From Kitasatospora sp. MMS16-BH015 (lineage in GTDB: Bacteria; Actinomycetota; Actinomycetes; Streptomycetales; Streptomycetaceae), in the NCBI RefSeq assembly GCF_002943525.1, contig NZ_CP025394.1:2852001-2916000 (forward strand): 64,000 nt of DNA, in the 5' to 3' direction. Position numbers and translations under genes: made by a program. Below, piece after piece: positions 1 through 9,729 of this stretch (the stretch's first letter is position 1; each line of letters starts with the position of its first letter). The notes beneath the pieces are model-generated. The model saw only the letters and a list, made by a program, of their open reading frames with translations, searched no databases and had not been told where the DNA came from.

Positions 1-729
1 CTCGGCCGGGTGGCCCTCGGACTTGGCCAGCACCTCGGCGAAGGCCTTCTCGACCTGGCGGACGACCTTGGCGTGGTCGAGGTTGCCGGCGGCGGCGACC
101 ACCAGGTGCTCGGGCTTGTAGCGGCGCTTGTAGAAGCCCGCGATCTGGTCCCGGCTGAGGTTGGTGACCGTCTCCTGGGTGCCCAGGATCGGGCGGCCGA
201 GCGGCGAGGAGCCGTAGATGACCTGGGCGAACAGGTCGTGCACCACGTCGCCCGGGTCGTCCTCGGCCATCGCCATCTCCTCGAGGATGACGCCGCGCTC
301 GGCCTCCACGTCCTCGGGGCGGATCAGCGAGCCGGTGAGCATGTCGCAGACCACGTCGATGGCCAGCGGCAGGTCGGTGTCGAGCACCCGCGCGTAGTAG
401 CAGGTGTTCTCCTTGGCGGTGAAGGCGTTCATCTCACCGCCGACGGCGTCCAGGGCGGCCGAGATGTCCAGCGCGCTGCGCCGCTCGGTGCCCTTGAAGA
501 GCAGGTGCTCCAGGTAGTGCGTGGCGCCGTTCAGGACGGGCGTCTCGTCGCGCGAGCCGACGCCGACCCAGATGCCGAAGGTCGCCGAGCGGACCGTCGG
601 CAGCGTCTCGGTGACGACCCGCAGGCCGCCGGGGAGCACGGTCCGCCGGACCGTGCCGGCGCCGTCGACGCCCTTGAGCAGCGTCCGGGTGGTGCCGGGG
701 CGCTGGTGTGCTGCCGAGGCCTGAGCCAC
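1..729 (-). CDS. M16 family zinc metallopeptidase (partial, C-terminus outside window)
   Basis: The first 243 residues of an insulinase/processing-peptidase-type protein are visible; the gene runs off the left edge. The inverted zinc motif HYLEH lies at residues 71-75, and the third zinc ligand of the family, a Glu, is about 76 residues later in a VILEEM segment (Glu151), so the active site looks intact. I chose the GTG at 727-729 because a GAGAGG ribosome-binding site lies about ten bases upstream and the protein begins just before the conserved M16 N-terminal strands. No signal peptide is evident. It lies 88 bp downstream of pnp, separated by a strong hairpin, so it probably has its own promoter or relies on readthrough. 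M16 proteins next to pnp are common in actinomycetes; the substrate is unknown. Confidence 0.93.
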   Translation of the reverse strand, partial: MAQASAAHQRPGTTRTLLKGVDGAGTVRRTVLPGGLRVVTETLPTVRSATFGIWVGVGSRDETPVLNGATHYLEHLLFKGTERRSALDISAALDAVGGEMNAFTAKENTCYYARVLDTDLPLAIDVVCDMLTGSLIRPEDVEAERGVILEEMAMAEDDPGDVVHDLFAQVIYGSSPLGRPILGTQETVTNLSRDQIAGFYKRRYKPEHLVVAAAGNLDHAKVVRQVEKAFAEVLAKSEGHPAE

Positions 730-765
730 GAGGTGTTCCTCTCGAAAAAACAAAGACAACAGGGT

Positions 766-799
766 GCGGCCCGTACGCCGCGAGGGGCGTACGGGCCGC
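766..799 (-). terminator. Hairpin terminator downstream of pnp
   Basis: A perfect 14 bp stem (766-779 with 786-799) around a short GC loop lies just after the pnp stop codon and before the M16 protease gene. There is no long T-tract, as is usual in high-GC actinobacteria. It should end most pnp transcripts or protect their 3' ends. Confidence 0.8.
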
Positions 800-817
800 G
801 GAGAGTCAGTCAGGGAC

Positions 818-3025
818 TCACTCGGAGGCGGCCTCGCCGCCCTCCTCGCCCTCGACGACCGGGATCAGCGAGAGCTTGCCGCGCGGGTCGATCTCGGCGA
901 TCTCGACCTGCACCTTGGCGCCGACGCCGAGCACGTCCTCGACGTTCTCCACGCGCTTGCCACCGGCGAGCTTGCGGATCTGCGAGATGTGCAGCAGGCC
1001 GTCCTTGCCCGGCATGAGCGACACGAACGCGCCGAACGTCGTGGTCTTCACCACGGTGCCCAGGTAGCGCTCGCCGACCTCCGGCATGGTCGGGTTGGCG
1101 ATCTGGTTGATCGTCGTACGGGCAGCCTCCGCCGAGGGACCGTCGACCGCACCGATGTAGATGGTGCCGTCGTCCTCGATGGTGATGTCCGCGCCGGTGT
1201 CCTCCTGGATCTGGTTGATCATCTTGCCCTTGGGGCCGATGACCTCACCGATCTTGTCCACCGGGATCTTGATGGTGATGATGCGCGGCGCGTTCGGCGA
1301 CATCTCGTCGGGCGCGTCGATGGCCTCGTTCATCACATCGAGGATGTGCAGACGGGCGTCCTTGGCCTGCTTGAGGGCGGCGGCCAGGACGGAGGCCGGG
1401 ATGCCGTTCAGCTTGGTGTCCAGCTGGAGGGCGGTGATGAAGTTGCGGGTACCGGCGACCTTGAAGTCCATGTCACCGAACGCGTCCTCGGCGCCGAGGA
1501 TGTCGGTCAGCGCGACGTAGTGCGTCTCGCCGTCGATCTCCTGGGAGATGAGGCCCATGGCGATGCCGGCGACGGCGGCCTTGAGCGGCACACCGGCGTT
1601 CAGCAGCGACATGGTGGAGGCGCAGACCGAGCCCATCGAGGTGGAGCCGTTGGAGCCCAGCGCCTCGGAGACCTGGCGGATCGCGTAGGGGAACTCCTCG
1701 CGGGTCGGCAGCACGGGCAGGATCGCCCGCTCGGCCAGCGCGCCGTGGCCGATCTCGCGGCGCTTCGGCGAACCGACGCGGCCGGTCTCGCCGACCGAGT
1801 ACGGCGGGAAGTTGTAGTTGTGCATGTAGCGGCGACGCGTCTCCGGGGAGAGCGTGTCGAGCTGCTGCTCCATGCGGAGCATGTTGAGGGTGGTGACGCC
1901 CAGGATCTGGGTCTCGCCACGCTCGAACAGCGCGGAACCGTGCACGCGCGGGATGGCCTCGACCTCGGCGGCCAGGGTGCGGATGTCGGTGACGCCGCGG
2001 CCGTCGATGCGGACCTTGTCCTTGATGACGCGCTCGCGGACGATCTTCTTGGTCAGCGCGTTGTAGGCGGCGCTGATCTCCTTCTCGCGGCCCTCGAACT
2101 CCGGCAGCAGCTTCTCGGCGGCGATCGCCTTGACACGGTCCAGCTCGTTCTGGCGCTCCTGCTTGCCCGCGATGGTCAGCGCCTTGGCCAGCTCGCCCTT
2201 GACGGCGGTGGTCAGCGCGGCCAGCACGTCGTCCTGGTAGTCCAGGAAGACCGGGAACTCGCCGGTGGGCTTGGCGGCCTGGGCGGCCAGCTTGGTCTGC
2301 GCGGCGCACAGGACCTTGATGAACGGCTTCGCGGCCTCGAGACCGGCGGCGACGACATCCTCGGTCGGCGCCTCGGCGCCGCCCTCGACCAGCTTGATGG
2401 TCTTGTCCGTGGCCTCGGCCTCGACCATCATGATCGCGACGTCGCCGTCCGGCAGGGTGCGGCCGGCCACGACCATGTCGAAGACGGCGTCCTCGAGCTC
2501 GGTGTGGGTCGGGAAGGCCACCCACTGGCCCTTGATCAGCGCGACGCGGACGCCGCCGATCGGGCCGGAGAACGGCAGGCCGGCCAGCTGGGTGGACGCG
2601 GAGGCGGCGTTGATGGCCACCACGTCGTACAGGTGGTCCGGGTTGAGCGCCATGACCGTCACGACGACCTGGATCTCGTTGCGCAGGCCCTTGACGAAGG
2701 ACGGGCGCAGCGGGCGGTCGATCAGGCGGCAGGTGAGGATCGCGTCCTCGGAGGGCCGGCCCTCACGACGGAAGAACGAGCCGGGGATGCGGCCCGCGGC
2801 GTACATCCGCTCCTCGACGTCCACCGTCAGCGGGAAGAAGTCGAAGTGCTCCTTCGGCTGCTTGGAGGCGCTGGTGGCCGACAGCACCATGGTGTCGTCG
2901 TCCAGGTAGGCCACGGCGGAGCCGGCGGCCTGACGAGCCAGGCGGCCGGTCTCGAAACGGATGGTACGGGTGCCGAAGCTGCCGTTGTCGATGACGGCCT
3001 CGGCGTAGAACACGTTCTCTTCCAC
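818..3025 (-). CDS. pnp: Polyribonucleotide nucleotidyltransferase (PNPase)
   Basis: PNPase degrades RNA phosphorolytically from the 3' end and, in streptomycetes, is also known to add 3' tails. The 735-residue protein has the usual order: first RNase PH domain, helical linker, second RNase PH domain with the catalytic GDMDFKVAG segment, a KH domain containing [12 protein letters not shown], and a C-terminal S1 domain ([15 protein letters not shown]). I chose the GTG at 3023-3025, which gives [15 protein letters not shown] as in the family and has AGAGGAG nine bases upstream; an in-frame start at 3076 would add 17 unrelated residues. It follows rpsO on the same strand, separated by a strong hairpin. 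In Streptomyces this operon is known to be transcribed by rpsO readthrough and from a pnp-proximal promoter, and to be cut by RNase III in the intergenic hairpin. Confidence 0.97.
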   Translation of the reverse strand: MEENVFYAEAVIDNGSFGTRTIRFETGRLARQAAGSAVAYLDDDTMVLSATSASKQPKEHFDFFPLTVDVEERMYAAGRIPGSFFRREGRPSEDAILTCRLIDRPLRPSFVKGLRNEIQVVVTVMALNPDHLYDVVAINAASASTQLAGLPFSGPIGGVRVALIKGQWVAFPTHTELEDAVFDMVVAGRTLPDGDVAIMMVEAEATDKTIKLVEGGAEAPTEDVVAAGLEAAKPFIKVLCAAQTKLAAQAAKPTGEFPVFLDYQDDVLAALTTAVKGELAKALTIAGKQERQNELDRVKAIAAEKLLPEFEGREKEISAAYNALTKKIVRERVIKDKVRIDGRGVTDIRTLAAEVEAIPRVHGSALFERGETQILGVTTLNMLRMEQQLDTLSPETRRRYMHNYNFPPYSVGETGRVGSPKRREIGHGALAERAILPVLPTREEFPYAIRQVSEALGSNGSTSMGSVCASTMSLLNAGVPLKAAVAGIAMGLISQEIDGETHYVALTDILGAEDAFGDMDFKVAGTRNFITALQLDTKLNGIPASVLAAALKQAKDARLHILDVMNEAIDAPDEMSPNAPRIITIKIPVDKIGEVIGPKGKMINQIQEDTGADITIEDDGTIYIGAVDGPSAEAARTTINQIANPTMPEVGERYLGTVVKTTTFGAFVSLMPGKDGLLHISQIRKLAGGKRVENVEDVLGVGAKVQVEIAEIDPRGKLSLIPVVEGEEGGEAASE

Positions 3026-3429
3026 CTGGAAGATCTCCTCTTTCGTACGTCTCCCGAGGAGCGCCCCTGCGCTCACCCACCTGCGGCCCGGGCAGTCTGG
3101 GCCGGTCTTCGATCGAAGCCCCCGGGCCGTCCGCTGTGGGGACTCCCGGCGGCCACTACCGAGGACCGGCGCCTCTCGGCTGCGGCGGTCGCGTGTGGAC
3201 GCTCCTCCGGATGCGGGCGGCTTCCGTTTGAAGCCTTCGGCCCGCTGGGGTGATGTCGTGCTGCCTCACGTCTCGCGGCGTCGTGTCACACGGCGCCAAG
3301 AGCGGGCATGCCCCTCACCTTACAAATTCACACCCTACTCAGCGCGTCATTACCACGCGTGTGGAGTGCGCTTCCCGGGTCGTCCGGCATGTGGTCATGT
3401 CGCGGCCGGCGTCCCGGGGATGCAGCGAA
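3026..3429 (-). promoter_or_regulatory. pnp leader, possible pnp-proximal promoter
   Basis: About 400 bp upstream of pnp hold no convincing gene. An AT-richer patch around 3321-3360 stands out from the GC-rich surroundings and, read on the minus strand, contains TAGGGT and TAAGGT, both resembling -10 boxes. I cannot find a well-spaced -35, so the exact promoter is unresolved. A pnp-proximal promoter is expected from published work on Streptomyces rpsO-pnp. Confidence 0.35.
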
Positions 3430-3430
3430 G

Positions 3431-3457
3431 GGCGGCTCCCCGGAGAGGGGAGCCGCC
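3431..3457 (-). terminator. rpsO-pnp intergenic hairpin
   Basis: A perfect 10 bp stem (GGCGGCTCCC at 3431-3440 with its complement at 3448-3457) lies 14 bp past the rpsO stop codon. It is probably a partial terminator and, by analogy with the characterised Streptomyces rpsO-pnp hairpin, an RNase III processing site that couples pnp expression to PNPase activity. Confidence 0.75.
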
Positions 3458-3471
3458 CCAGCGCGGCGGTC

Positions 3472-3762
3472 TTAGCGGGCGCCGCCGGCGGCACCGCGAC
3501 GGATGCCCAGGCGGTCGACGAGCGTACGGAAGCGCTCGATGTCCTTCTTGGCCAGGTACTGCAGCAGGCGGCGACGCTGGCCGACCAGGATCAGCAGGCC
3601 ACGACGCGAGTGGTGGTCGTGCTTGTGGAACTTGAGGTGCTCGGTCAGGTCCGAGATCCGGCGGGACAGCATCGCGACCTGGACCTCGGGGGAGCCGGTG
3701 TCGCCCTCCTTGGTGCCGAACTCGGCGAAGATCTGCTTCTTGACAGCGGCGTCGAGGGCCAC
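3472..3762 (-). CDS. rpsO: 30S ribosomal protein S15
   Basis: The 96-residue protein shows the S15 signature: [15 protein letters not shown] early on, then [19 protein letters not shown] and the [13 protein letters not shown] segment that contacts 16S rRNA. It binds the central 16S domain early in 30S assembly. The start is a GTG at 3760-3762 with AAGGAG six bases upstream. The C-terminus carries a short Ala/Gly/Arg tail (RGAAGGAR) beyond the usual 89-residue core. It is the first gene of the rpsO-pnp unit and lies next to, but is functionally unrelated to, the secretion gene eccD. Confidence 0.97.
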   Translation of the reverse strand: MALDAAVKKQIFAEFGTKEGDTGSPEVQVAMLSRRISDLTEHLKFHKHDHHSRRGLLILVGQRRRLLQYLAKKDIERFRTLVDRLGIRRGAAGGAR

Positions 3763-3893
3763 AGCAACTCCTTCAGTGGTGATCCGAGCGATCCTGGTCT
3801 ACGGCACAGGATCTGAGAGGACTCGGTGTCGTACGCGGCGGGCGCGACCCGGGGGCCGCAGCACACGCCAAGAGGCAAGGGTACCAGCCGGGC

Positions 3894-5351
3894 TCAGCCG
3901 GTCGCGCCGCGGATCAGGCCGTACACGTCGAGCACGGCCAGCGCCAGCGGCACCAGGGCGATCAGCGTGAGGCCGTCCACCATGTCCAGGATGCGGCCCC
4001 AGAACGGCGAGACGCCCAGCTTGGGCACGATCAGCGCGATCGCGGTGAGGATCGCGGCGCCGGCCGCGATCGAGACGGCCAGCCAGACGGTGCGCATGTC
4101 CGCGGAGGTGCCGCCGGCCGCCTTGATGATGAAGAGCGGGGTGTGCAGCGAGAGGCCGACGATCAGCAGGGCCAGGCCGGCCAGGCCGGCGATGACCAGG
4201 CTGAAGACCTGCGCGGTGTAGCGGAACAGGCGGGCCCGCAGCATGGTGGCCAGGCCCAGGCTGAGCGCCAGCAGCTCGGCGTACATCCGGTCGCTGAAGC
4301 CGAGCACCACGCAGGCGCCGACGATGGTCGCGGCGCAGCCGCCGACCAGGCCGACCAGCACCTCGTGGCCGCGGCGGGCCTGGTGGGCGATCCGCTCGTA
4401 CTGGACGGCCTCGGCGCGGCCGCTCTCCTCGGTGTAGGCGGTGCCGCGGGTGCGGGTCTGGCCGGGGGCGCTGAAGCCGACGGGCAGGCGGGCGAAGCGG
4501 GCCGAGAGGGCCGGCAGGAAGCCGATCACCGAGATGGCGGCCACACCGGTGACGGCGGCGATGTTGGTGGCCGGGGTGTCCGAGAGCAGCACGGCGGCGA
4601 AGGTGGCCAGCGTGCCGGCCACGGCCAGGAAGGAGGAGGAGACGAAGACCGAGTCCTTCTCCGGCAGCAGCCCGACCAGCAGGATCGAGACCACCAGCAC
4701 GGCCACGCAGCCGACCAGCAGCTGGAGCCGGCCCGGGCCGTCGCCCACGTGGGCGACGGGCATGATGCCGGTGCCCGCGATCAGGGTGTGCGGCAGGGCG
4801 CCGAGGCCGAGCGCGAGCCCGGCGTCGTGGTCGCCGTAGACCCGGGCCCGGACGGCCGCGAAGGCCACCAGGGTGATCGCCGTCACACCGGAGAGGATGC
4901 CCGGCAGGCTGTGCATGTCGTGCCGCAGGTCGGAGTACCAGAGCGCGAAGCCGAGCAGCGCGAGCAGCACGCCCGCCCCGATCAGGCCGAAGCCGCGCAT
5001 CAGGTCGGTGTTCCAGAACCGGCGGTCGGCCTCGACGGCGCTGGCGATCGCGTCGGCCACGTCGTCGTAGACGGCCGCGGACAGCGACTCGGCGAACGGA
5101 CGCAGGCTCAGCAGGTCGCCGTCGCGCACCTGCTGGGCGGCCAGCGGCAGACCGCTGTCGAGCACGGTGCCGTCGCGCCGGACCAGGTGGAACCCGGTCG
5201 GTGCCCCGTCCACCTGGGTCTGGCCGGACAGCCGCAGCACCTCGGGGTAGACGTCCGCGAGCGGCACGTCCTCCGGCAGTGCGACGTCGATCCGGCTGTC
5301 CGGTGCCACGACGGTGACCCGGCAGAATCCGGTCGTTGCGTTTGCGCTCAC
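3894..5351 (-). CDS. eccD: Type VII secretion integral membrane protein EccD
   Basis: EccD forms the transmembrane ring of the ESX/type VII secretion channel. The first ~90 residues form a ubiquitin-like (YukD-type) domain, including VTVVAPDSRIDVALPEDVPL and a DGDLLSLRPF end strand. About eleven hydrophobic membrane segments follow from residue ~115 to the C-terminus, with one longer cytoplasmic loop around residues 300-345. Length (485) matches the family. It starts at a GTG (5349-5351) with GGGGGAG upstream. It is divergent from eccC across 368 bp, so the two core components may share a control region. Confidence 0.93.
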   Translation of the reverse strand: MSANATTGFCRVTVVAPDSRIDVALPEDVPLADVYPEVLRLSGQTQVDGAPTGFHLVRRDGTVLDSGLPLAAQQVRDGDLLSLRPFAESLSAAVYDDVADAIASAVEADRRFWNTDLMRGFGLIGAGVLLALLGFALWYSDLRHDMHSLPGILSGVTAITLVAFAAVRARVYGDHDAGLALGLGALPHTLIAGTGIMPVAHVGDGPGRLQLLVGCVAVLVVSILLVGLLPEKDSVFVSSSFLAVAGTLATFAAVLLSDTPATNIAAVTGVAAISVIGFLPALSARFARLPVGFSAPGQTRTRGTAYTEESGRAEAVQYERIAHQARRGHEVLVGLVGGCAATIVGACVVLGFSDRMYAELLALSLGLATMLRARLFRYTAQVFSLVIAGLAGLALLIVGLSLHTPLFIIKAAGGTSADMRTVWLAVSIAAGAAILTAIALIVPKLGVSPFWGRILDMVDGLTLIALVPLALAVLDVYGLIRGATG

Positions 5352-5719
5352 CGGCGCTCCCCCTTGTTGACTGTGCCTGTACGTCAGCTCTCGCCCGACC
5401 GCCCCGGAACTGACACGGGCCGGCCAACAGTTGGCGCGGCGTTACCCTACCGCCCGGTGCGGCGCGCGTCCCTACGGGGCGGGGGATTACCGGTTCGGCC
5501 CTTTCGCGCACCCCCTCGGACAGGACCGGTCGGAAAGCGAAACCACCCCGTGCTGGATGTATCGGGGCCGACCAGTAGGATCGGCGCCTGCGCAAGGCGT
5601 ACGGGGGCGGTTCAGCGCGAACACCCGGGGGCGCCTGCGGTCGACGGAGCGGGGGCGGCGTCAGTTCACAGGGCGACCTCACCCGCACGTATCCCAGTTG
5701 CGTGAGGGCTGATGCCGTA
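5352..5719. promoter_or_regulatory. Divergent eccD/eccC intergenic region
   Basis: This 368 bp gap separates two divergent core secretion genes, so promoters for both must lie here or be read in. The apparent ORFs are antisense extensions of neighbouring frames. I could not define a convincing -35/-10 pair or a clear operator by eye. Confidence 0.4.
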
Positions 5720-8700
5720 GTGAGCGTTGTTACTGTCAAGCGTCCGGCGCGGGCCTATCCGCCCGCCGTGCCGGACGAGCCGGTGGAGTTGGTGCCGCCG
5801 CCCGAGCTGCCCCGGTCGGGCGCCGAAGACTGGATGATGTCGCTGCTGCCCCTGCTCGGCATGGGTGGCTCGGCGGCGTTCTTCTTCTCCCCCGGTGCCC
5901 AGGGGCCGATGAAAATGATGGGCGTCCTGATGGTCGCCTCGACGGCCGGCATGGCCGTCGCGCAGATCGTCAAGGCCCGCAAGGGCGGCAACGCCGGCAC
6001 CGCCGACGAGCGCCGGGACTACCTGAAGTACCTCCAGCAGATGCGCCGCCAGGTCCGGCGCACGGCGGAGCGCCAGCGGGGCGCGCAGCTCTTCCTGCAC
6101 CCCGAGCCGGACCAGCTCTGGTCGATCGTGGCCGAGGGCCGCCGGCTCTGGGAGCGCCGGCCCACCGATCCGGACTTCGCCCAGATCAGGCTCGGCCAGG
6201 GACCGCAGCAGCTCTCCACCCCGCTGGTCGCACCGCAGACCGCGCCGATGGACGAGCTTGAGCCGCTGGCCGCCGAGGCGATGAAGAACTTCCTCACCTC
6301 GCACGGCACCCTGCAGGACCTGCCGCTGGCGGTCTCGCTGCGCGCCTTCTACCACATCACCGTCTGCGGCGACCCGGACACCGTCTACGGCAACGTCCGG
6401 GCGATGATCGCCCAGCTGACCACCCTGCACTCCCCCGACGACCTGATGCTCGGCGTGGCCGCCGCGCCGGGCGCGGTGGACGAGTGGGAGTGGGCCAAGT
6501 GGCTGCCGCACACCCAGCACCGCAAGGAGAACGACGGCGCCGGTTCGCGCCGTCTGATCGCCACCGAGCTCGGTGAGCTGGAGGCCCTGCTGGCCGACCA
6601 GCTGGCCGGCCGCAAGGGCTTCTCCCGGGATTCGGCCCCCTCGCCGGACCAGCCGCACCTGATCGTGATCATGGACGGCGCCGCCGTGCCGCCGGACTCG
6701 CTGCTGGCGGGGGCCGAGGGCGTCGAGGGCGTCACCGTGATCGAGGTCGTCCCGGGCGACCTGGACGAGCCGAGCGGGCACCTGATCGTGACCGTCACGC
6801 CCGACGAGCTGCTGCTCGAATCGGCCTCCGGCGCTTCCTACTCGGGCAAGCCGGACACCCTCTCCTCCTGGCAGTCCGAGGCGCTGGCCCGTCAGCTGGC
6901 CCCCTTCCGGGCCTCGGTGGGCGGCGACGACGGCGACCCGTCGCTCGTCTCGATGGACTTCACCGAGATGATGAACACCGGTGACCCGGGCGCCTTCGAC
7001 CCGGCCCGGCACTGGCGGCCCAAGCCGATCTCCGAGAAGCTCAAGGTGCCGCTGGGCGTCGGCCAGAACGGCGAGTACGTCTGGCTGGACCTCAAGGAGG
7101 CCTCGCTCCAGGGCATGGGCCCGCACGGCATGTGCGTCGGCGCCACCGGTTCCGGCAAGTCCGAGGTGCTGCGCACCATCGTGCTCGCGCTCGCGGTGAC
7201 GCACTCCTCCGAGGTGCTCAACCTGGTGCTCGCCGACTTCAAGGGTGGTGCCACCTTCGCCGGCATGGCGGAGATGCCGCACACCGCGGCCGTGATCACC
7301 AACCTGGAGGGCGAAGCCACCCTCATCGACCGCATGCGCGACTCCATCGAGGGCGAGATGAACCGCCGTCAGGAGCTGCTGCGTTCGGCGGGCAACTACG
7401 CCAACATCAACGAGTACGAGCGGGCCCGCGCCGCCGGTGCCGCGCTCGACCCGCTGCCCTCGCTGCTGATGATCATCGACGAGTTCTCCGAGCTGCTCAC
7501 CGCGAAGCCGGACTTCATCGACCTGTTCATCCAGATCGGCCGGATCGGCCGTTCGCTCGGCATGCACATGCTGCTCGCCTCCCAGCGACTGGAGGAGGGC
7601 AAGCTCCGCGGTCTGGACACCTTCCTCTCGTACCGCCTGGGTCTGCGCACCTTCTCGGCCGCCGAGTCGCGGGCCGCGATCGGCGTGCCGGACGCCTACC
7701 ACCTGCCGCCGATCCCCGGTGTCGGGTACCTCAAGTTCGGCTCCGACGTGATGGAGCGCTTCCGCGCCGCGTACGTCTCCGGCGCCTACCGCCCGCCGGG
7801 CCAGGTGCTGGCCAGCGGCGGCCGCAGCGTCACCGCGCAGCCGGTGCTGTTCACCGCCGCCGAGGTGGAGATCGTCGAGCAGGTCGTCGAGGAGGTGATC
7901 GAGGAGGTCGAGGAGATCGACGACTCGCTGCTCGACACCATGCTGGACGTCTTCGTGCAGCGCATGATCGGCCAGGGCCCGCCGGCCCACCAGGTCTGGC
8001 TGCCGCCGCTGGACGCCGCGCCCAGCATCGACCAGCTGGTGCCGCCGCTGCAGGTCACCGCCGAGCGCGGGCTCACCTCGCCCGAGTTCGGTGCGCTCGG
8101 CCGGCTCGTGGTGCCGGTCGGCATCGTCGACAAGCCGCGCGACCAGCGCCGCGACGTGCTCTACCAGGACTACTCCGGCTCGGCCGGTCACGGTCTGATC
8201 ATCGGTGGCCCCCGCTCGGGCAAGTCGACGATGATCCGCACCACCGTGGCGGGCTTCTCCGTCACCCACACCCCGGCCGAGGTGCAGTTCTACCTGCTCG
8301 ACTTCGGTGGCGGCGGCTTCCAGGCGCTGCAGGGCCTGCCGCACGTCGGTGGGGTCGCCGGCCGTCTGGACGTGGACAAGGTCCGCCGCTCGGTCAGCGA
8401 GGTGCAGGGGGTGCTCAACCGCCGCGAGGAGCTCTTCCGCACGGCCGGGATCGACACCATCGCCACCTACCGCACCCGCAAGGCGGCCGGCCAGCTGCCG
8501 GACGAGCAGTTCGGTGACGTCTTCCTGATCATCGACGGCTGGCTCACCTTCAAGCAGGAGTTCGAGGCGCTGGAGCCGGTCATCTCCGACATCGCCCAGC
8601 GCGGTCTCGGCTACGGCGTGCACGTGGTGATCACCGCCGCCCGCTACGCCGAGGTGCGCCCGGCGCTCAAGGACCTCCTGCTCAACCGCACCGAGCTGCG

Positions 8701-9673
8701 GCTCGGTGACGCGATGGAGTCCGAGATCGACCGCAAGGTCGCGCAGAACGTCCCGGCCGGCCAGCCCGGTCGCGGTCTGACCTCCGCCAAGCTGCACTTC
8801 CTGACCGGTCTGCCCCGGCTCGACGGCTCCTCGGAGATCGAGGACCTGGCCGACGGCGTGGCCGACCTGGTCGCCCAGGTGGACGCCGCCTGGCAGGGCC
8901 CGCGCGCCCCGCAGGTCCGGATGCTGCCGGCCGTGCTCGACGGCAACTCGCTGCCCAAGGGCTTCGAGCACCCCGAGCTGGGCATCGCCTTCGGTGTCGA
9001 CGAGGTCGAGCTCGCGCCGACGTACCTCAACTTCGAGACCGACCCGCTGTTCATCGTCTTCGGTGAGAGCGAGTCGGGTAAGTCGGCCGTGCTGCGCATG
9101 CTGATCAAGCAGATCACCGAGCGGTACACCCCGGAGCAGGCCGGCATCGTGATCGGCGACTTCCGCCGCTCGCTGCTCGGCGTGGTGCCGCAGGAGTACC
9201 TGGTCGAGTACGCGGCGGCGGCGCCCGCCATGACCTCGATCGTGGACATGCTGCGCGGCGCCTGCTCGCGCCGCCTGCCCGGCCCGGACGTCACCCCGCA
9301 GCAGCTGCGCGACCGCAGCTGGTACAGCGGCAAGGACATGTTCGTGATCGTGGACGACTACGAGCTGGTCGCCACCGCCTCGGGCAACCCGCTGGCCCCG
9401 CTGGCCGAGTTCCTGCCGTTCGCCCGTGACATCGGCCTGCGCGTGATCATCGCCCGCAGCGCCGGTGGCGCCGGCCGCTCGCTCTTCGAGCCCGTCATGC
9501 AGCGCATGCGCGAGCTCGGCGGGCAGGGCTTGCTGCTCTCCGGCGACAAGGGCGAGGGCGCGCTGCTCGGCACCGTCAAGCCGCAGCCGCTGCCCGCGGG
9601 CCGCGGTGTGTTCGTGTCGCGCCGCATCGCGGCCGGCCAAATGGTCCAGACCGGTTGGCTGCCGACGCCCTGA
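5720..9673 (+). CDS. eccC: Type VII secretion ATPase EccC (FtsK/SpoIIIE type)
   Basis: EccC is the motor of the ESX system and recognises WXG100 substrates. The single 1317-residue chain has two N-terminal membrane helices (about residues 45-90) and three FtsK/SpoIIIE ATPase modules with Walker A motifs near residues 473 (GATGSGKS), 828 (GGPRSGKST) and 1114 (GESESGKS). Only the first module has a full Walker B with the catalytic Glu (LLMIIDEFSELL); the second has LIIDGW and the third VIVDDYE, matching the published view that modules 2 and 3 are regulatory or substrate-binding. I prefer the GTG at 5720, which gives VSVVTVKRP and has GAGGG about 11 bases upstream; the in-frame GTG at 5702 has no ribosome-binding site. 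A strong terminator follows immediately. Confidence 0.95.
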   Translation: MSVVTVKRPARAYPPAVPDEPVELVPPPELPRSGAEDWMMSLLPLLGMGGSAAFFFSPGAQGPMKMMGVLMVASTAGMAVAQIVKARKGGNAGTADERRDYLKYLQQMRRQVRRTAERQRGAQLFLHPEPDQLWSIVAEGRRLWERRPTDPDFAQIRLGQGPQQLSTPLVAPQTAPMDELEPLAAEAMKNFLTSHGTLQDLPLAVSLRAFYHITVCGDPDTVYGNVRAMIAQLTTLHSPDDLMLGVAAAPGAVDEWEWAKWLPHTQHRKENDGAGSRRLIATELGELEALLADQLAGRKGFSRDSAPSPDQPHLIVIMDGAAVPPDSLLAGAEGVEGVTVIEVVPGDLDEPSGHLIVTVTPDELLLESASGASYSGKPDTLSSWQSEALARQLAPFRASVGGDDGDPSLVSMDFTEMMNTGDPGAFDPARHWRPKPISEKLKVPLGVGQNGEYVWLDLKEASLQGMGPHGMCVGATGSGKSEVLRTIVLALAVTHSSEVLNLVLADFKGGATFAGMAEMPHTAAVITNLEGEATLIDRMRDSIEGEMNRRQELLRSAGNYANINEYERARAAGAALDPLPSLLMIIDEFSELLTAKPDFIDLFIQIGRIGRSLGMHMLLASQRLEEGKLRGLDTFLSYRLGLRTFSAAESRAAIGVPDAYHLPPIPGVGYLKFGSDVMERFRAAYVSGAYRPPGQVLASGGRSVTAQPVLFTAAEVEIVEQVVEEVIEEVEEIDDSLLDTMLDVFVQRMIGQGPPAHQVWLPPLDAAPSIDQLVPPLQVTAERGLTSPEFGALGRLVVPVGIVDKPRDQRRDVLYQDYSGSAGHGLIIGGPRSGKSTMIRTTVAGFSVTHTPAEVQFYLLDFGGGGFQALQGLPHVGGVAGRLDVDKVRRSVSEVQGVLNRREELFRTAGIDTIATYRTRKAAGQLPDEQFGDVFLIIDGWLTFKQEFEALEPVISDIAQRGLGYGVHVVITAARYAEVRPALKDLLLNRTELRLGDAMESEIDRKVAQNVPAGQPGRGLTSAKLHFLTGLPRLDGSSEIEDLADGVADLVAQVDAAWQGPRAPQVRMLPAVLDGNSLPKGFEHPELGIAFGVDEVELAPTYLNFETDPLFIVFGESESGKSAVLRMLIKQITERYTPEQAGIVIGDFRRSLLGVVPQEYLVEYAAAAPAMTSIVDMLRGACSRRLPGPDVTPQQLRDRSWYSGKDMFVIVDDYELVATASGNPLAPLAEFLPFARDIGLRVIIARSAGGAGRSLFEPVMQRMRELGGQGLLLSGDKGEGALLGTVKPQPLPAGRGVFVSRRIAAGQMVQTGWLPTP

Positions 9674-9692
9674 CCCGCGTGACCCTCTGTGA

Positions 9693-9729
9693 CGAAAAGG
9701 CCCGGATCCGTCGGATCCGGGCCTTTTCG
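9693..9729 (+). terminator. Rho-independent terminator after eccC
   Basis: A perfect 17 bp stem (9693-9709 with 9713-9729, GAAAAGGCCCGGATCC and its complement) with a three-base loop ends in a TTTT run. It is 20 bp past the eccC stop codon and should separate eccC from the permease gene. Confidence 0.9.

Noticed and set aside
764..3253. 829-residue plus-strand open frame over pnp
   Set aside because: Antisense shadow of pnp with low-complexity Asp/Gly/Leu/Val/Arg composition and no recognisable motif.
5666..9640. 1324-residue open frame antisense to eccC
   Set aside because: It mirrors the strong codon bias of eccC at high GC; product is repetitive in Asp/Val/Gly/Arg/His, has no domain and no ribosome-binding site.
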